Notes under the pieces: model-generated
What the model was told of the DNA's origin: nothing
Database searches by the model: none
Seen by the model: only the letters and a program-made list of their open reading frames with translations
Shown: positions 23,701 to 36,503 of the stretch, one piece after another
Layout: each line of letters opens with the position of its first letter
Numbering within the stretch: position 1 is the stretch's first letter
Program-made: the position numbers and the translations under genes
Source of the DNA: Bisporella sp. PMI_857
Lineage: Eukaryota; Ascomycota; Leotiomycetes; Helotiales; Helotiaceae
DNA: 64,000 nt
NCBI GenBank assembly: GCA_021307315.1
Contig: JAJSPD010000021.1
Location: 496,001 to 560,000 of the forward strand
Direction of reading: 5' to 3'

Positions 23701-26700
23701 AGCCTCGACCACACCTTTGCGGGTGTCGGTCAGAACTTGTGAAGCTATTATTCGTTGAGCAGTGGACATAGCTTTCTTAAGTCGCTCGAAGTCTTCGCCA
23801 ACACATTTTTCCCCATTAACAATTGAAAATGCATCGGGGCCTGCCTCCGGCTCCCCTTGAACAACAACAGCAAGTGTCGGCAGTCTACTTTGTGACACCT
23901 TTCCAGTGTCACGGAAGGTATTGTAGAGCTGTGAACACTGGGCGCGAACAAGTTGTGTGTAGCTAACTAGATCACGATAATGGGTTGGCCGATCTGTTTC
24001 GATAATCTTTAGCAATGTATCACTAAATCTTGCTGCTTGATGTGGCGATGAACAACACTTCGCGTACTCATCGAGAATCATGGCTGCAGTCAGCTGTGTT
24101 GTTGAGTAGGGAGAGGTCAATCCTTGGTTAACGCATTTATCGTAAGCTACAAGGGCATTAGGCGGGATGAGAGACATAAGAAGACCCATCGCCCGCGCCG
24201 CAGACGACCGAGAGCGAATAAGCGTATCCATGCCGACTAGGTCAACATCACCTTGCATCATATGGCCATCTACATCATGAGAAGAGGTTGCAGGAGCAGG
24301 CTCTACAATTTTGGTGGATTTTCTTCGCTGCTTCTTTGCAGGGGGCTCTGTTGGGGATGGTGGGCGAGGAGCGATAGCCGGAACAACTCCACTAGGCATA
24401 GTATATGTGCTTCCAGAAGGCTTTTGAAATAGGGTCGCGTTCATAGGTAGAGGATGCCGTGAGACTCCAATAGGGTGCAGCGTCAATTGCATCAAAGCAT
24501 CAATATGTATTTGAAATTGCTCAGCAAGCGCTTGAGGGTCCTTTGCGAGGTACTGGACCATGGCTATCCAAACCTGAATAGAGAGATTCAACGTATCCAC
24601 ATTACGCTCAACGAGAATGTTTTGAAATATGAGTCGCAGAATCTTTCCAGTAAGCCAATCCCGAGTACCTTCTCCTTCGATATTGATGAACGTCAATAAA
24701 GCTCGCAGAACAGCGGATCGAACAGATGTGATAGTGTGGCGAAGGAATGGGTAGAGTCGCGGCACCAGTAGGGCAAATGAGTTCTCGTAATGCTTCGCTG
24801 CGTTATTTTTCATGGCTTCGAGTACTTCTGGGAAACTGCATAGTTTTGCGAGAAGATCCATGATTTGACCAGTACTAGCACTAAGGTCATCACCGAGATT
24901 TGAGAGACAATCCCATACAATATTAATGAGACCATCTAACGCTGCGGGTCTCAAATTGACAAACTCTCTCGCAATTGGGATGAGGGTTGCGGCGCTGACT
25001 GACCGCACATCATCGTCAATATCGCCCAGACCTTTCATTACAGCCTCAATAACGCCATCTATCAGGTTCCCATCTTCAAGTAGCAGGTCGTTCCGGACAG
25101 CTACTAGGTAGCGCATCCCTATCATACCACCGTGACAAATTGCCCAGGCTGATTTACCAGGTTCAAGATCCTTTTGCATCACCATCCGGTACAGAATACG
25201 ATGAACCGCATACACGGCATTTGGTGGCAGATGAAGCATCAAGGCACCAAGCGTTTGTCCAACTGTTTCCCGAATTGGTGCCACAACAGTATCTGAAACA
25301 TAGTCCCCGAATCTGTCAAGGACAAATACAGAGCACAATCGACAAGCAAGGTCATCAAGCCATCGTTGATTTAGGATATCATTCTCAGAGCGAGACTTAT
25401 CTTGTCGACGGCCTGCTCCTGCACCATGGGCACGGATAATCTCTCGTAGACCCATCGCAGCACCGTGCCGAATCTCCCATTGAGCATCGAAGAGATCTAC
25501 CTTAAGGAAGTCGCATAGAAGCTCAAACGGCCACTCTACGCCTTCAGTCTCCTCTTCCGTCTGGAGCTCGGACTTGACAGGAACAACGGGGCCTTTGAAT
25601 TCAGAGACCACCTTTGAACTCTCATCGACCTCCTCAGTACGCCCAAGAGAAAGATAATCATTAACCTTAGATGGATCTTCAAGGCCAGCATCTGCCATTG
25701 CGGAATCTACATCCGAGGTGCCAAATGTGCTTGCTCTGCGGACTGCAAGATCAACGATCTTATTCTTTGATCCCGCGTGCTGTGCCTCGCGCTTTCTCTT
25801 ACGTTTTAATTGATTGAGCTGACGTGCGCTGAGACCAACCTCGTCGGCAGGTGTGGAATCAATCGGCTTTGGTGGGTTGTGGTTGTGTACATGTCCGTTA
25901 CCATTAGACGAGTCTGAGACTGGCGATTTACCATTTGCCGTGGGTTCATATTCGTCCTCGATATACTCGCCCAAAAGGCCGAGACGACCAGGGAGTGTCT
26001 TCTTCCGATGGGCAAGACGTTGAGTCGCATCTAGGTGCGCCAGAGCATAATTGTTATCTTTACTGGAGCCACGGACAAGCTCCGTTCCATAAGTAATAAT
26101 TGATTTGAGATCGAGAGTGGCGAGGCTCAGTTGGTCTCTTGGAAGAGGAACATCAACAGGTTCCTCTTCTTCCTTGATATGAAATCCGTTTGTCTCCTTC
26201 TTAGGCTCCTCTTTCTTTGGCTCTTCTTTCAATGAACTCTCATCTCTGTTCGGATCGTATTTCTCCGCGTGATCCACGATACCTCCTAAGGCTTTGGCTG
26301 TAAGAATATTAGATTAGCATCACCATTTCTAGCAGTGTGAGGCTTCAGGAAGAAAAACAGGCGCATAGAGGAGCCTTTCAACCAAATCAATTCAAAAAGA
26401 CAAGGAAGGTGCATAACTTCCTCAGATGCCTGCCAATCTGGGAGCAAGAGAAGAAATTCTGCTACTCACTGGCTGCTATCCGAGTATCCCAATTCTTATG
26501 TCGTAAATATGGAATGACTTTTGTGAGAAGGGAAAAGAGGTCTTCAGGGTGGGCCTTTTGAATATCCGCAAGTTGCTGAGCAGCCGTGAAACGGATATGT
26601 TGGGTGCTGCCAGTCTCTAATAAACTAAATAGTCTTGTTAGTCTTGAAACATGTGGTTTCGTCAACACCTATAGTATTGAGGAGGGATCTCTCTTTCTTA

Positions 26701-26899
26701 AGAGATCTATTGACTCTGATTGGAAACTCAAACCAATGCCATGAGAAGAATATTCGCGGGGCTTCTGGGACGGGATCCCTCAATCTGAGAAAGAACGACA
26801 AAATCCACTCACGTGACCAATCTATCTAATCTGCAGATGTGTCAGCCCAGTCACATTCGTTATTGGAGTGGTGCGCTCTTTGACTTACCTTGAAGCCAT
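20759..26899 (-). CDS. MOT1: TATA-binding-protein-associated ATPase Mot1 (BTAF1 orthologue), about 1888 aa, five exons
   Basis: Mot1 is a nuclear Swi2/Snf2 ATPase that strips TBP from DNA. Exons are 26899-26889, 26830-26813, 26624-26470, 26297-21101 and 21044-20759, all in phase. The first two exons are only 11 and 18 bases. Joined, they give MASRLDRLVTLLETGSTQHI, the conserved Mot1 N-terminus, which fixes the start. HEAT-type helical repeats fill roughly residues 1-1250, with an acidic/basic insert (KRKRKREAQ) near 220. The ATPase core follows: Walker A DDMGLGKT, DEGH box (VLDEGHLIKN), SGTPIQNN, then DWNPQKDLQAMDRAHRIGQ in the second lobe. The last exon carries SLQRFKIDVASTVVNQQNAG and the acidic C-terminal bridge. 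Full length for the family; nothing is missing. Confidence 0.96.
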
Positions 26900-28730
26900 C
26901 TTTGCCACGAGTTGTCATTATCTGTACGATAGAGGGAAATGAAACGGAGGCTCCATCAAATCGAAGATATGGGGTGTGCCAAGATAAAGGTAGTTGAGGG
27001 ATGAAGCTGAGGCCGGCAGTTTGCAGGTGGGTAAGGGGGGTCTTGCTTACTGCTCCGTGGAGAAGGCAAGTGCAGAGGTGGTAATATCAAGCAATGAGGA
27101 TATTGCGTATGTGTATATACGGGTGAGAACAGGCGGGAATAATTGTAACGAATATGAGGTTATTCACAAGTCGAGCCCCAAGTGTGGAAAGGTGGATGCA
27201 GAAGTGAATGGGGGACTGTGGTTGGTGGAGGTGTTAGGGTGGTTTTGTTGTGCATTGGTCAAATGTGACACGGTTTCTTTCGGGAGCTTGGGAGCTGGGA
27301 GCTGCAATAATAATAATTGGGAATTCGGGGGTGAGGGGGGGTCTGGCTGCCTTTATCGTTCATTAAATAGCCCTCCAACGCCTATGAGGCGCCATGGCTG
27401 CAGGGGTTGGCAGCTTTAGCGAGCCCGCTAAGCCGCCTTAGCGCGAAAATCTCCATCTGGCGTGTGGTGGCCCCACCATTTTCTGACTGACGAGACGATT
27501 AGCAAAGTGAATAGGGGATAGTAGGATTATTATCAAATATCATTATTTACTTTACTTGGTCCTAAATACCTGGAGAGACAGAGAGAGAGAGAGAGAGAGA
27601 GACAGAAAAAAGCAAATGTAAGACCTCTTTCCTGTCCACTGTCTGTTCAATCACCCTTCAACTGCATCTTGGTGCCTGCTCACTACCTACCCAACCTGCC
27701 TTGTACCGAAGGATGAGTAGCAAACCACCTCCTCTACTAACGACAAGGCACGCTACGCCTTATTCATCATCAATGACGGCAGAATACACCAAGAACCATC
27801 GAATGCAGTATCTCAAGAGCCACAAACTTGGTGTGCCTGGAGCCAGTCTTAGTGATTGTCTCTGGTCGGCATTAGGATATGGGAAATAAAGCCTAGCTAC
27901 CACACGTAATGGATCTAAAATTTCGCTGGCTTTGGATCCCAGGCTTATATGTTTCAATGATCTTGACGCATAAGAGGTTTGGAGGCTCTGTCCATCAAAC
28001 ACACCATACAGCTGGAAAATCGTACAAGCCATCTATCATCGTTCAACGTGGCAACCGCAGTTTACCAACCATCTACCAAAACAAAGACCTCTAGAAAGCA
28101 ATTTCATAATCAAAGTCGGGCTAGTAACTATTCAACTGCCTTTTCCCCATAAGTCCATCATGACCTATTGAATACCAGAGATAAAGATGGTGCCTATGCA
28201 AATCAAGCACAGAACTTCGACAAGGCTGTGGTATCCTTGAGGACGTCGCGACACGTATCCATAACCCATAACTTTCCATGTTTCCCTCAAAGCTTTTCCG
28301 AGCCTTCAATTCTAGATGAACTTTTGGGCTTTCTTCTGGCTCTGGCTTGATATCAAAACGAACGTAACAACATTAAACCTGATGAACCATTAACATAAAC
28401 AGCAAGATATCTCTAGTGACAAGCAATCATCTTGAGTACGGTAGTACTGTAATGCTCTGGAAGCCACATTTGTCGGAAACCTAGCCTAACTTGAATAGGC
28501 ATAAGTCTAATCGGGCGGTGTGCACGGCAGTATAGTCAACCTGGGCCTCGTCTGTGTGAGGCATCTCAACAGTCTACCTACAAGAATTCGAACCCTGATT
28601 TTGCTCGCCATACTCGATTATCTTGGTAGCTACAAAGTCCTAGTAGCTTTACATATCCCTCCTCTCTCAATGCGGTGACTGTGAAGCTCAGAGTCTTATC
28701 CTCCTTTACACACCTTCCACTCGAACCCTT
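26900..28730. other. Divergent promoter region between MOT1 and the Ark-type kinase
   Basis: 1.8 kb without a supportable gene, serving genes transcribed away from each other. It contains G-rich stretches (27020-27360), a GA microsatellite near 27573-27602, and a weak plus-strand frame at 27701-27889. Confidence 0.45.
27573..27602. repeat. GA dinucleotide microsatellite
   Basis: About thirteen GA units with one interruption (GAGAGACAGAGAGAG...). Confidence 0.85.
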
Positions 28731-31700
28731 ATGGCTTCCTATAATCCTGCAACGACAACGGCCCCAAGGACTACTGTCTTTGGGGCCCCAATTCCTGTCC
28801 ATGACTCGTCTGCCCCAGCTGGAACATTTGCGCCAGGGACGAAGATACAGGTGGGGAGCCAAAAGGTAATCATACAAAAGTACTTCTCGGAGGGAGGGTT
28901 TGCACATGTCTACCTAGTCAAGATGCCCAAGGCCATTGATGGCACAGATATTGCAGTCTTGAAACGAGTCGCTGTACCGGATAAAGAGAATCTTGCGAAT
29001 ATGCGGACTGAGGTAGAGACTATGAAGAAGCTGAAGGGACATCGACCAATTGTCACATATTACGATTCACATGCGTCGCAGCTAAAGGGTGGTGGCTACG
29101 AGGTTTTCCTGCTAATGGAATTCTGCAACGGAGGCGGATTGATTGATTTCATGAACACAAGATTACAGAACCGGTTGACTGAGCCAGAAATATTGAAGAT
29201 CTTCTCGGATGTGGCAGAAGGCGTAGCTTGTATGCACTACCTTAAACCACCACTGCTCCACCGCGATCTCAAGGTTGAAAACGTCCTGATAACTTCTAAT
29301 GGGAACTCGCGGCGGTTCAAACTTTGCGATTTTGGGTCGACAGCACCACCTCGTCCTGCCGCAACTACAGCTGCTGAATGCAGGCTCATAGAAGACGATG
29401 TACAAAAGCATACGACCTTGCAATACAGGAGTCCGGAGATGATTGATGTCTATCGAAAGCAGCCAATCGACGAAAAATCAGATATATGGGCATTAGGTGT
29501 GCTGTTATATAAGTTGTGCTACTACACTACGCCTTTTGAGGCCCAGGGCCAACTTGCTATCTTGAATGCAAGCTTTAAATTTCCGGCATATCCAATATTC
29601 TCTGATCCTTTAAAGAAGCTGATAGGTACGAAAATTCTCACCATTAATCTAAATACGTGCTTACTTGCGCAGCATCTATGTTGAAAGAAAGCCCAAGATC
29701 TCGACCTAATATCTATCAAGTGTTACGTGAAGCATGCTTGATGCAAGGCATTGAAGTACCGATTAAAGACGTATGTCCATCATTCAGAATTGAAGTATTT
29801 AAACTCAAGGATCTAGATATATGCCGGAAGAACACAATCCGAATCGAGGCGATATCAACAACTTCCCAATCCAAATGCAGATTTACCGTCGCCCCCAGTT
29901 GTCGGTGCCGTGTTCTCGCCCCCTCCTTCACAAAAAGCTGTTATTCCTGATGTAGTTCCAATGCGGAGAGGGAGACCAGGTGCTAATTCACATGCACCTT
30001 CTCATACGCCAAAGCCTAGTGCATCGCCAATGCGAGGAACAACGAGTGATCCTTTTGCCGCTCTTGACGGGAAGGCTGCAGCGGCATCGCCTCCAGATGA
30101 AATCTCTAATCGATTTCCGAGCCTCGATCAATTCTCGTTGTTGCATCATGGCGGAAAGTTTGACTTTGACGCAAGCTCGCCGACCAAGCCTCCTCAACGT
30201 GACCTTAGCCAGCGAGTAACAGAGAAATTGGCAGACGATGCCTTTGCTGTACCGCAATCAAAGCCATCTCCTAATCCAAGCTCGTCTGCCGCCACCGCAG
30301 TTTCTCGGGCTCAAAAGATAATATCTAGTAATCCAGAGCTTCAGGCGGTTTCCTCTCCACTTACTATACATCAGCCAACGCCTTCTCGTACACCACACGG
30401 CTCATATGTCTCACAAGGAACAATGACCTCACCCACACCTCCTGCTCCTTATCGTTTCCCAGCAGCCTCAGACCATCATCGCTCTGCTAGCCTCCCAAGA
30501 AATCAAGAAACGGGATCCAACAGGGCGCACTATCTCCGACCTGAAGAAAGCCAGAATGCATATCCTAGCAGTATATCACGAAGCCCACAGTTAGGCCATA
30601 CTCGAAATATATCATCTTCACGACCTTCATTAGAAAGTGGTAGACCCAGTCAAGAAGTTCTAGAGCCAATCGCGAGAACGAAATCAAGCAACGCACGGCC
30701 TCGACCGGCAAGTACTTACCTAGAATCAAATATGGATTACCTCAGGGGAAAAGAGAAAGAGTCATCCGGTAGGCCTTCCTTGTCATCTGAGAAACGGCCG
30801 TCGTACGTGCAGGAAGCAAGGGATAATGCGGTGACGGACGCGGAAGAGGAGACAAACATTGAGTCCAATGTTGACTTCTTACGTACAATGGAGGACAGCG
30901 AGACATCGAAGAAAGATAAGCGTCGTAGCAGCGGTGCTGCTAAAAAAGAGAAACGATCAAGCCTACCTTCCATATCGCTCTCTGGGACAAAGAATATCCT
31001 TGCGGGAAGATTTGGGGAAGCTTTCAAGAAGTTCGAGCACAGTTCTAACAATGTTCCGGGACCTCGAACCCCCAGTCCCCTGCACGACTTAGAGCGCCGC
31101 GATCTCACGCCGATTGCTGGGTCGGAAGCGACAGACGGCCGAAGCGATGATGGCAATGCTGTCGAAGATGAAGAAAACCTAAATCCAGAGCAGCGTCGAG
31201 AGCTTGAACGAAGACGCCTCTCGATCGAAGAAAAACGGGTTGCAGATGCTGCCGCAGAATATCGGAAACGAGTCGCGGAACGTGGAGGTGGCCTAGCCCC
31301 AAGAAGCATTGGAGGCGTGTCGCGTGCGACAAGCATCCAAAATAAAGTCAAGAGCCTTCTAGAAGAGACTGGGCAGTCCTCGCCGCCCAGAAAGACAGCA
31401 GAGGGGTATGGGCGCTTTACTGACAATCCTGCCTCATCGCAATCTGGTCCTCAGTCGGGCAATCCATATGCCGCTCCAAGCATCGCACGAAAGCCGATAA
31501 ATCAGGGCATTATCCACTCTCGGACGCTTCCAATACAGAGCGATATCAGTTACGCCAAACCTCGAGCTCAACCACCAATTCCATCTCCAACCAATGCTTC
31601 AAAAACCGGTGGACCTAGGCCAAACGCACCTCCCAAGCCCATGCATCTCAACAGCATTAGTACAGGACCTCAAAGTACAGCTGTAAAGCCAAATACGCTG

Positions 31701-31838
31701 CCCGCACGGCCGCTGCAGGAAAGACCCGACATGAGTCCCCAAGAGAAAGAAGATTATGTCGCAGATTTCAGCAAACGATTTCCGAGTCTCTCCGGCCTGT
31801 CCGCTATAGAGATGGTGGAGCGGGACATTCAAAAATGA
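28731..31838 (+). CDS. Ark1/Prk1/Akl1-family actin-regulating Ser/Thr kinase, about 1004 aa, three exons
   Basis: Kinases of this NAK-type family phosphorylate endocytic and actin-patch proteins at the cell cortex. Exons are 28731-29625, 29673-29770 and 29817-31838, all in phase. The second intron is only 46 bases; its removal restores IYAGRTQSESRRYQQLPNPN, which is strongly protein-like. The kinase domain spans residues about 45-310: glycine-loop region SEGGFAHVYLV, VAIK-type lysine in IAVLKRV, catalytic HRDLKVENVL, DFGST, YRSPEM, SDIWALGVLLYKL. The long tail (700 residues) is Ser/Pro-rich and probably disordered. It has a short conserved block (ISNRFPSLDQFSLLHH), a charged helical segment near residue 770 (EQRRELERRRLSIEEKRVAD), and a related C-terminal block (RFPSLSGLSAIEMVERDI). 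The two RFPSL blocks may be docking motifs. Confidence 0.93.
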
Positions 31839-32445
31839 GCCGAATTATATACGGCGTACGACCATATAAAGAACGAAGTTAGATTAGACAATGTATAGAA
31901 GGCTTTGCTCCGTGGATTCATGGTGGATTGGCATTGTATATCTAGCGCTTAGATTAACGCCTAACGGAATCATGAACAGCCACTCATAGCAAGGTTTTAT
32001 GATCTCTATACAAATGTGATATCCCAACACTCTTTTATTAATTAGCCATCAAGTATTTGTAATGTCGGGGCATGGAAAGACGTCACACAAAAGATTTCTC
32101 GCATCTTTAACCGAAGCATCATATTCTTGCAACGAAGCAAGAGCCGCGAAAAAATAAACCCTTGGATTCGCAGTAGCTATGACGCCTTCATCGTAAAGCA
32201 TATGCTCTATGGAAAAGTTTTCTCTCTCCCTCTCGCTCTCGCTCCTTCGCTCGCTTGCACCATCTCTGTCACACCCTTCGTCAGTCTCATTAACAACATA
32301 TAAATCCCAAACAAACGCGCAAAAAGAAGCCAGCAGCGAACCCTCCCCCGACCCCCGTAATGTCTCCTCTCCCCTCTCTCAATCATCACCTTCGCGCCTC
32401 CCCATAAAAAGCACTTTTACTCCTCTAAACTCCCCGATTAGAAAG
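31839..32445. other. Intergenic between converging genes
   Basis: No gene seen. A CT-rich tract lies at about 32219-32262. The open frame running through here on the plus strand is antisense to the RRM gene and is not a gene. Confidence 0.45.
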
Positions 32446-34974
32446 CTAAAGAAACCCGGTCTCGATGTCCTCCCATTCAACCTCGTCCCCGTCGATCTTC
32501 TCCCACGCCTCGTCCTCAGCAGTAGCGGCGATATCGTTCGTCTCCCAGCTTTCACCGGCTCTAGCATTGGCTTCAGGGGCCGCTGCATCCGCCTTCTTCT
32601 TGGGATCCATGGAGCTCTGTGTATCACGCTCACAAGAAACCGCACCGGTGATCTCGCTGTTACCTTGCATGATTGCTGCTTTGGGGGGCTCAGCGACGGT
32701 GGTCTGTTGGGCCTCTTGTGCGGTGATTGCTGCAGGTCTGATGTCGCTTTCCTGAGCAACCTTCTCGGACTGTGGCGTCTGCTCTGCCTTGGCCGCGTCT
32801 TTCTGTGTCTCCGTTGCAAGCGCAGTGTCTCGATGCTTGATTGCTACTTCGAGGGATTGTTGGGTCATCTTTTGTCGCGCCTTTTGTGATGAGGCTGTTG
32901 CAAGTCGCAAGTATCTCTCTCGAATTGTCATGAGTTTTTGAGATCCAGCCTCACAATATCCAGCTTCACGTGCACGCGCAGCTGCTTGAAGTTTTGTTGC
33001 TTTTTCAATGGATTCTTGCAGTGTTGCTTGGTGAATCTCTTCCTGGTGCTTTGCAACTGGCCCGTTCAATAGCTGCTCTTGCCTATCTTCCTTCAACACG
33101 AACGGTGTTAGCGGACCATCAGCTACGTTAGCTCCTTCCATTGCTTCTGCCATAGTCTGCCATTTGGCTGCTTCCAGGTCGACATTTGCCTTTGTGGTGG
33201 CTATCATCTTGTCCCGAGATCTCTTCATTCGTTCGCTAATTCGCTCCTGCAGCTTTGCGTCGACCTTGGCGGTTGAGAACGAAGACTTGACCCGGTTTTC
33301 TAACTTCCCCTCAGCCTTTGCATCTCCCCAAAGACAGTCAGAACATAATGCTCCTTCCTCAGTGACCGACAATGACTGAAACGGCTCTGTACACAGAAGC
33401 TCGCCAGGACAGCCTGAGTAATGAATCAATCTATGCTTGCTATGCCCACATGAATGATCTAAATAAAGTCTGTATTAGTATGATAAATCTTTAGCGTTTT
33501 TGATTGGTGATTACTTACCAGTTCGATAGTGCTTGCAAAACGGCTTCTGTCTTGACTGAAAATCTAGGGAAGTGCGGAGTTGAGGGGGATTAAACTCGCC
33601 AGGTGGGTAGTTTGGAAATCGAGGACGGAGGCGAAAGGTGGAAGTACAATCTAACCGGGACTTTGGAGTGTAGTGCGTTTGGTTTGGACTAAACTTTGGA
33701 ATTTGAATAAGAGGTCGGCTAGCAGTTATGACATTACCTGTTTCTCCAGTGACAGGAGCCTCGGGGTCAGCTGCTGCAACTGTGCAACCTTTCGCAACCT
33801 CGGCCTCGATTGCATCAAGCTCGGGCTGGAAATCCTTGCCAAAGTTATGACTTTTGACGCTGGTAGAAGCTGGGTATGGTCGTCTCTTTGCACGCCAAAA
33901 TTCGAGGCGCGCATGGCCATCGATCAATTCGTTCTCCGGATCTCGAAGATCTTTGTCGAGAGGAGAGTAGAAGCTGATCTTGGTCTTACGCCCGTCAATG
34001 AGAATCCCTTGCATTGCCTCCAGAGCGAGAGCTGCATCTGCGGCAATTGTAAATTTAACATGGCCAAAGCCCTCTTTAAACGAACCAGAGTCTAGTACAT
34101 AGAAAACACGAGCATAGGTGATCACACCAAACTTCTCAAATTCGTGATAAAGCCACTTATCATCGACATTGACACTCAGGTTACTGACATACAGCTCGTT
34201 CGTAAATGGCGCTTTCAGTTTTGCATTCTTCGGAATACTTGTTGTGGCTGGGTGTAAGTCTTTAGGCAGCTTTTGCTCTTCAACGGGAGAGCCAAAACCA
34301 AAGCGCAGGCTAGTCTTCTTAACTGTGGTGTTTGTTGGCACGACATTCAAAGAAGTGGTGGAGGTTGCTTTTAATTGCCGCTTGTGGTGAGGTGCCAAAT
34401 CAGATGATGACGACAAAGAGCTGAAGGCGACTTCAGACTGTAAGTTCACCTTTTGAGACGACCCGCTAGATGGGGCAATGTTAGGTGAAGTACTGGTTGT
34501 TTGTGATACTCTGTCAATTTGGTGGTTGATGAGCGCAATCGGGTGATGCGCCATAGATATTGTACCTTGGACGTCCGGGTTCGACTCTGCTTCCTCTCTA
34601 TGACGCTCATCCTCCTTCATATTCTCAACAAGTCGGATACCTTCCTCATATCGTAGCTCACACTCTTCCCTGTCGAATCCATCCAAGACCGCCTTTTGGT
34701 CAGGGCGGGACGCCAGCCAGCTCATAAATCTCTTTTCGGATTTATGAATCATGAAAATATCGTAGTAAAGCTCGTCGATCTCGTGGTCGATTAGCTTGCG
34801 TAGAGTGCTGGGGTCTTTATTGTCTTTGAATCGGAGGATTAATGTTTTCATTGACTCAATAATTCTATTAATTTGAACCATCCAGGCCTCTGCGTTGAAC
34901 GTCTTGTATGTCTCAAGAAGTTCCTCAGCCTTGCCGAGCTGACGAGTACAATAGTCCAGACTGTGACTACTCAT
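32446..34974 (-). CDS. RRM-domain RNA-binding protein with a C-terminal Cys/His segment and acidic tail, about 822 aa
   Basis: Exon 1 is 34974-33519 and exon 2 is 33458-32446; phase is kept (G|AT gives Asp). The N-terminal 130 residues are helical (LGKAEELLETYKTFNAEAWM). An RNA-recognition motif lies at about 235-320, with RNP2 ELYVSNL and RNP1 KEGFGHVKF, so RNA binding is likely. The splice junction rebuilds a Cys/His segment near residues 480-530 (FCKHYRTDHSCGHSKHRL, then SGCPGELLC and ALCSDCLWG) with spacing like a zinc-binding module. A long Ala/Glu/Lys helical region follows, and the C-terminus is acidic with WEKI and WEDI motifs. I cannot name an orthologue. The Cys layout resembles two neighbouring genes (37588-38328 and 38929-39436). 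Confidence 0.82.
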
Positions 34975-35603
34975 GATGTCTTCAGGCTGATGGGGTGAGG
35001 GTGAAGCACGTCGTGGACCGTGTAGGTCGTGAAAGATTGAAGATGCTTGTCTATGTTGTGATCTTGAGCTTTATGTAAGATTTAATTTGGATTGAAGAGT
35101 GTGTGTGAATGGTGGTGGTGGTGACACATGGGGGGTTGGTGGGGTAAAAGGTGTAGAAGGGAATTAGGCAGAGACTTGATGTTTTCCCAAAAGAGGTGGT
35201 ATATCCATGAAGCACCCTAAATTCTCACAATTATCTAAGCACGATATAACATTCATTCGACAGTACCCCTTGGTTTACTTTTCTGTCATAGAATAAGTTG
35301 CAGTCAATGAATATGATCTAAGCCAACGCTTAGATGCAACAAGAATAAAACCATCTCCGACGATATTCATTAGAAATAAATTAAAGAGAGCAACAGTCAA
35401 GTTAATTCAGCGCTTATGAATATGCTAGAATGAACCAATTTACAAAATAGTGCCAGTCGCATAGACAAAGAAGGTGTCGCGCCGCCATGTATGAAATGAC
35501 AGCATATGGCTAAATATTTCCCATATTCTTCCCTCACCATTCATCAGCACATTCAACCGTTAAAAAAGCGCAATCAAATTCTGGTATTGATGCATCAGAG
35601 AGA
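34975..35603. other. Divergent intergenic region, no gene seen
   Basis: AT-rich sequence between the starts of the RRM gene (minus) and the 299-aa gene (plus). It must hold both promoters. Confidence 0.45.
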
Positions 35604-36503
35604 ATGAATACGTACAAACGGAAGACTTCCAGGGAGTTATTCTCACCCGGGCCCTTGAAGCAGGATGAATTGCAAACTCCGTGCGATCTATTACACGGGA
35701 ATGAGGATCAGGGCACAGTACTATACAAGCAAGAGAAAGAAGACATCGAATTAGTAAAAGGAGAGTTGGGAGGTAATAGCAAAGATGCCGTCACCCAGTT
35801 TGATGCCGCATTCTTCGAAAGGCATGACCGAGCAATAATCACCAATTCGTTCGATCAGCAAGCAACATTGAGAGCAACCAGCAACAACAGACAGCGATCC
35901 ACAAGTCAAGCAAAATTTGCATCCAGGCTAAAGGAGAAGGGCCTTTTAGCATGCCGCCATGAATGCCCATACTTGGTTTCAAAAGACACGCGATATGGTA
36001 CTCAAGAGACCAAGGCGGGCATAGCAGAGGTGGTTGGCGGACTGGATGAACCATTCATTGATCATAAGGCGCCTCGAGACCCATCTATAGCTGCCCAAGC
36101 TGGCTTAATTCCAAAAACACCAGCGGATGGTGGCCTTGATGCCGAGCTTCAGCAAGCCAATTCCCGGCCAGTGGAGGACATCGATGAAGGCCATTTACCA
36201 GCAGACTGCATTACTGCCGGCGGTAGATTCGTGAGCATCGCCCTAAACTCAAACACCAGAGTACCGCAAGATCCTGAGCATGACTTCATCGTGGTGGACG
36301 AAATTGAGCAGTGCGAAAAGGTGGACATGGAGAGGGTCCGGCCAAAACGGACATCGCGTCTTGGGAAACTTATGCTTGATGCCATGGTAATCCTTCCCGA
36401 AACTGTAGCTCGAGGCCTGCGGCTACGGCGGATCAATCGGTATATTGAAGGCAGGGTTGATTTGGCACTTGTGAAAGAAAAGAGAATTGGCGGAGGATCA
36501 TGA
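35604..36503 (+). CDS. Hypothetical protein, 299 aa
   Basis: I do not recognise this protein. A single exon opens at ATG 35604 (MNTYKRKTSRELFSPGPLKQ). The sequence is polar and charged, with few hydrophobic stretches. A short Cys/His cluster (LLACRHECPYLVSKD) lies at about 114-128. Near residue 230 an acidic segment contains EHDFIVVDEIE, followed by a basic C-terminal third (RVRPKRTSRLGKLMLDAM, then LRLRRINRYIEGR). There is no signal peptide. It sits among other cysteine-containing unknown proteins. Coding character is good, but the function is unknown. Confidence 0.6.
   Translation: MNTYKRKTSRELFSPGPLKQDELQTPCDLLHGNEDQGTVLYKQEKEDIELVKGELGGNSKDAVTQFDAAFFERHDRAIITNSFDQQATLRATSNNRQRSTSQAKFASRLKEKGLLACRHECPYLVSKDTRYGTQETKAGIAEVVGGLDEPFIDHKAPRDPSIAAQAGLIPKTPADGGLDAELQQANSRPVEDIDEGHLPADCITAGGRFVSIALNSNTRVPQDPEHDFIVVDEIEQCEKVDMERVRPKRTSRLGKLMLDAMVILPETVARGLRLRRINRYIEGRVDLALVKEKRIGGGS

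Noticed and set aside
30737..31426. 229-aa minus-strand ORF
   Set aside because: It lies antisense to the Ser-rich tail of the kinase gene. Its Ser/Arg composition mirrors that codon use.
32209..32889. 226-aa plus-strand ORF with an apparent Ser/Leu-rich start
   Set aside because: It is mostly antisense to the RRM gene. Its N-terminal part is a translated CT microsatellite.
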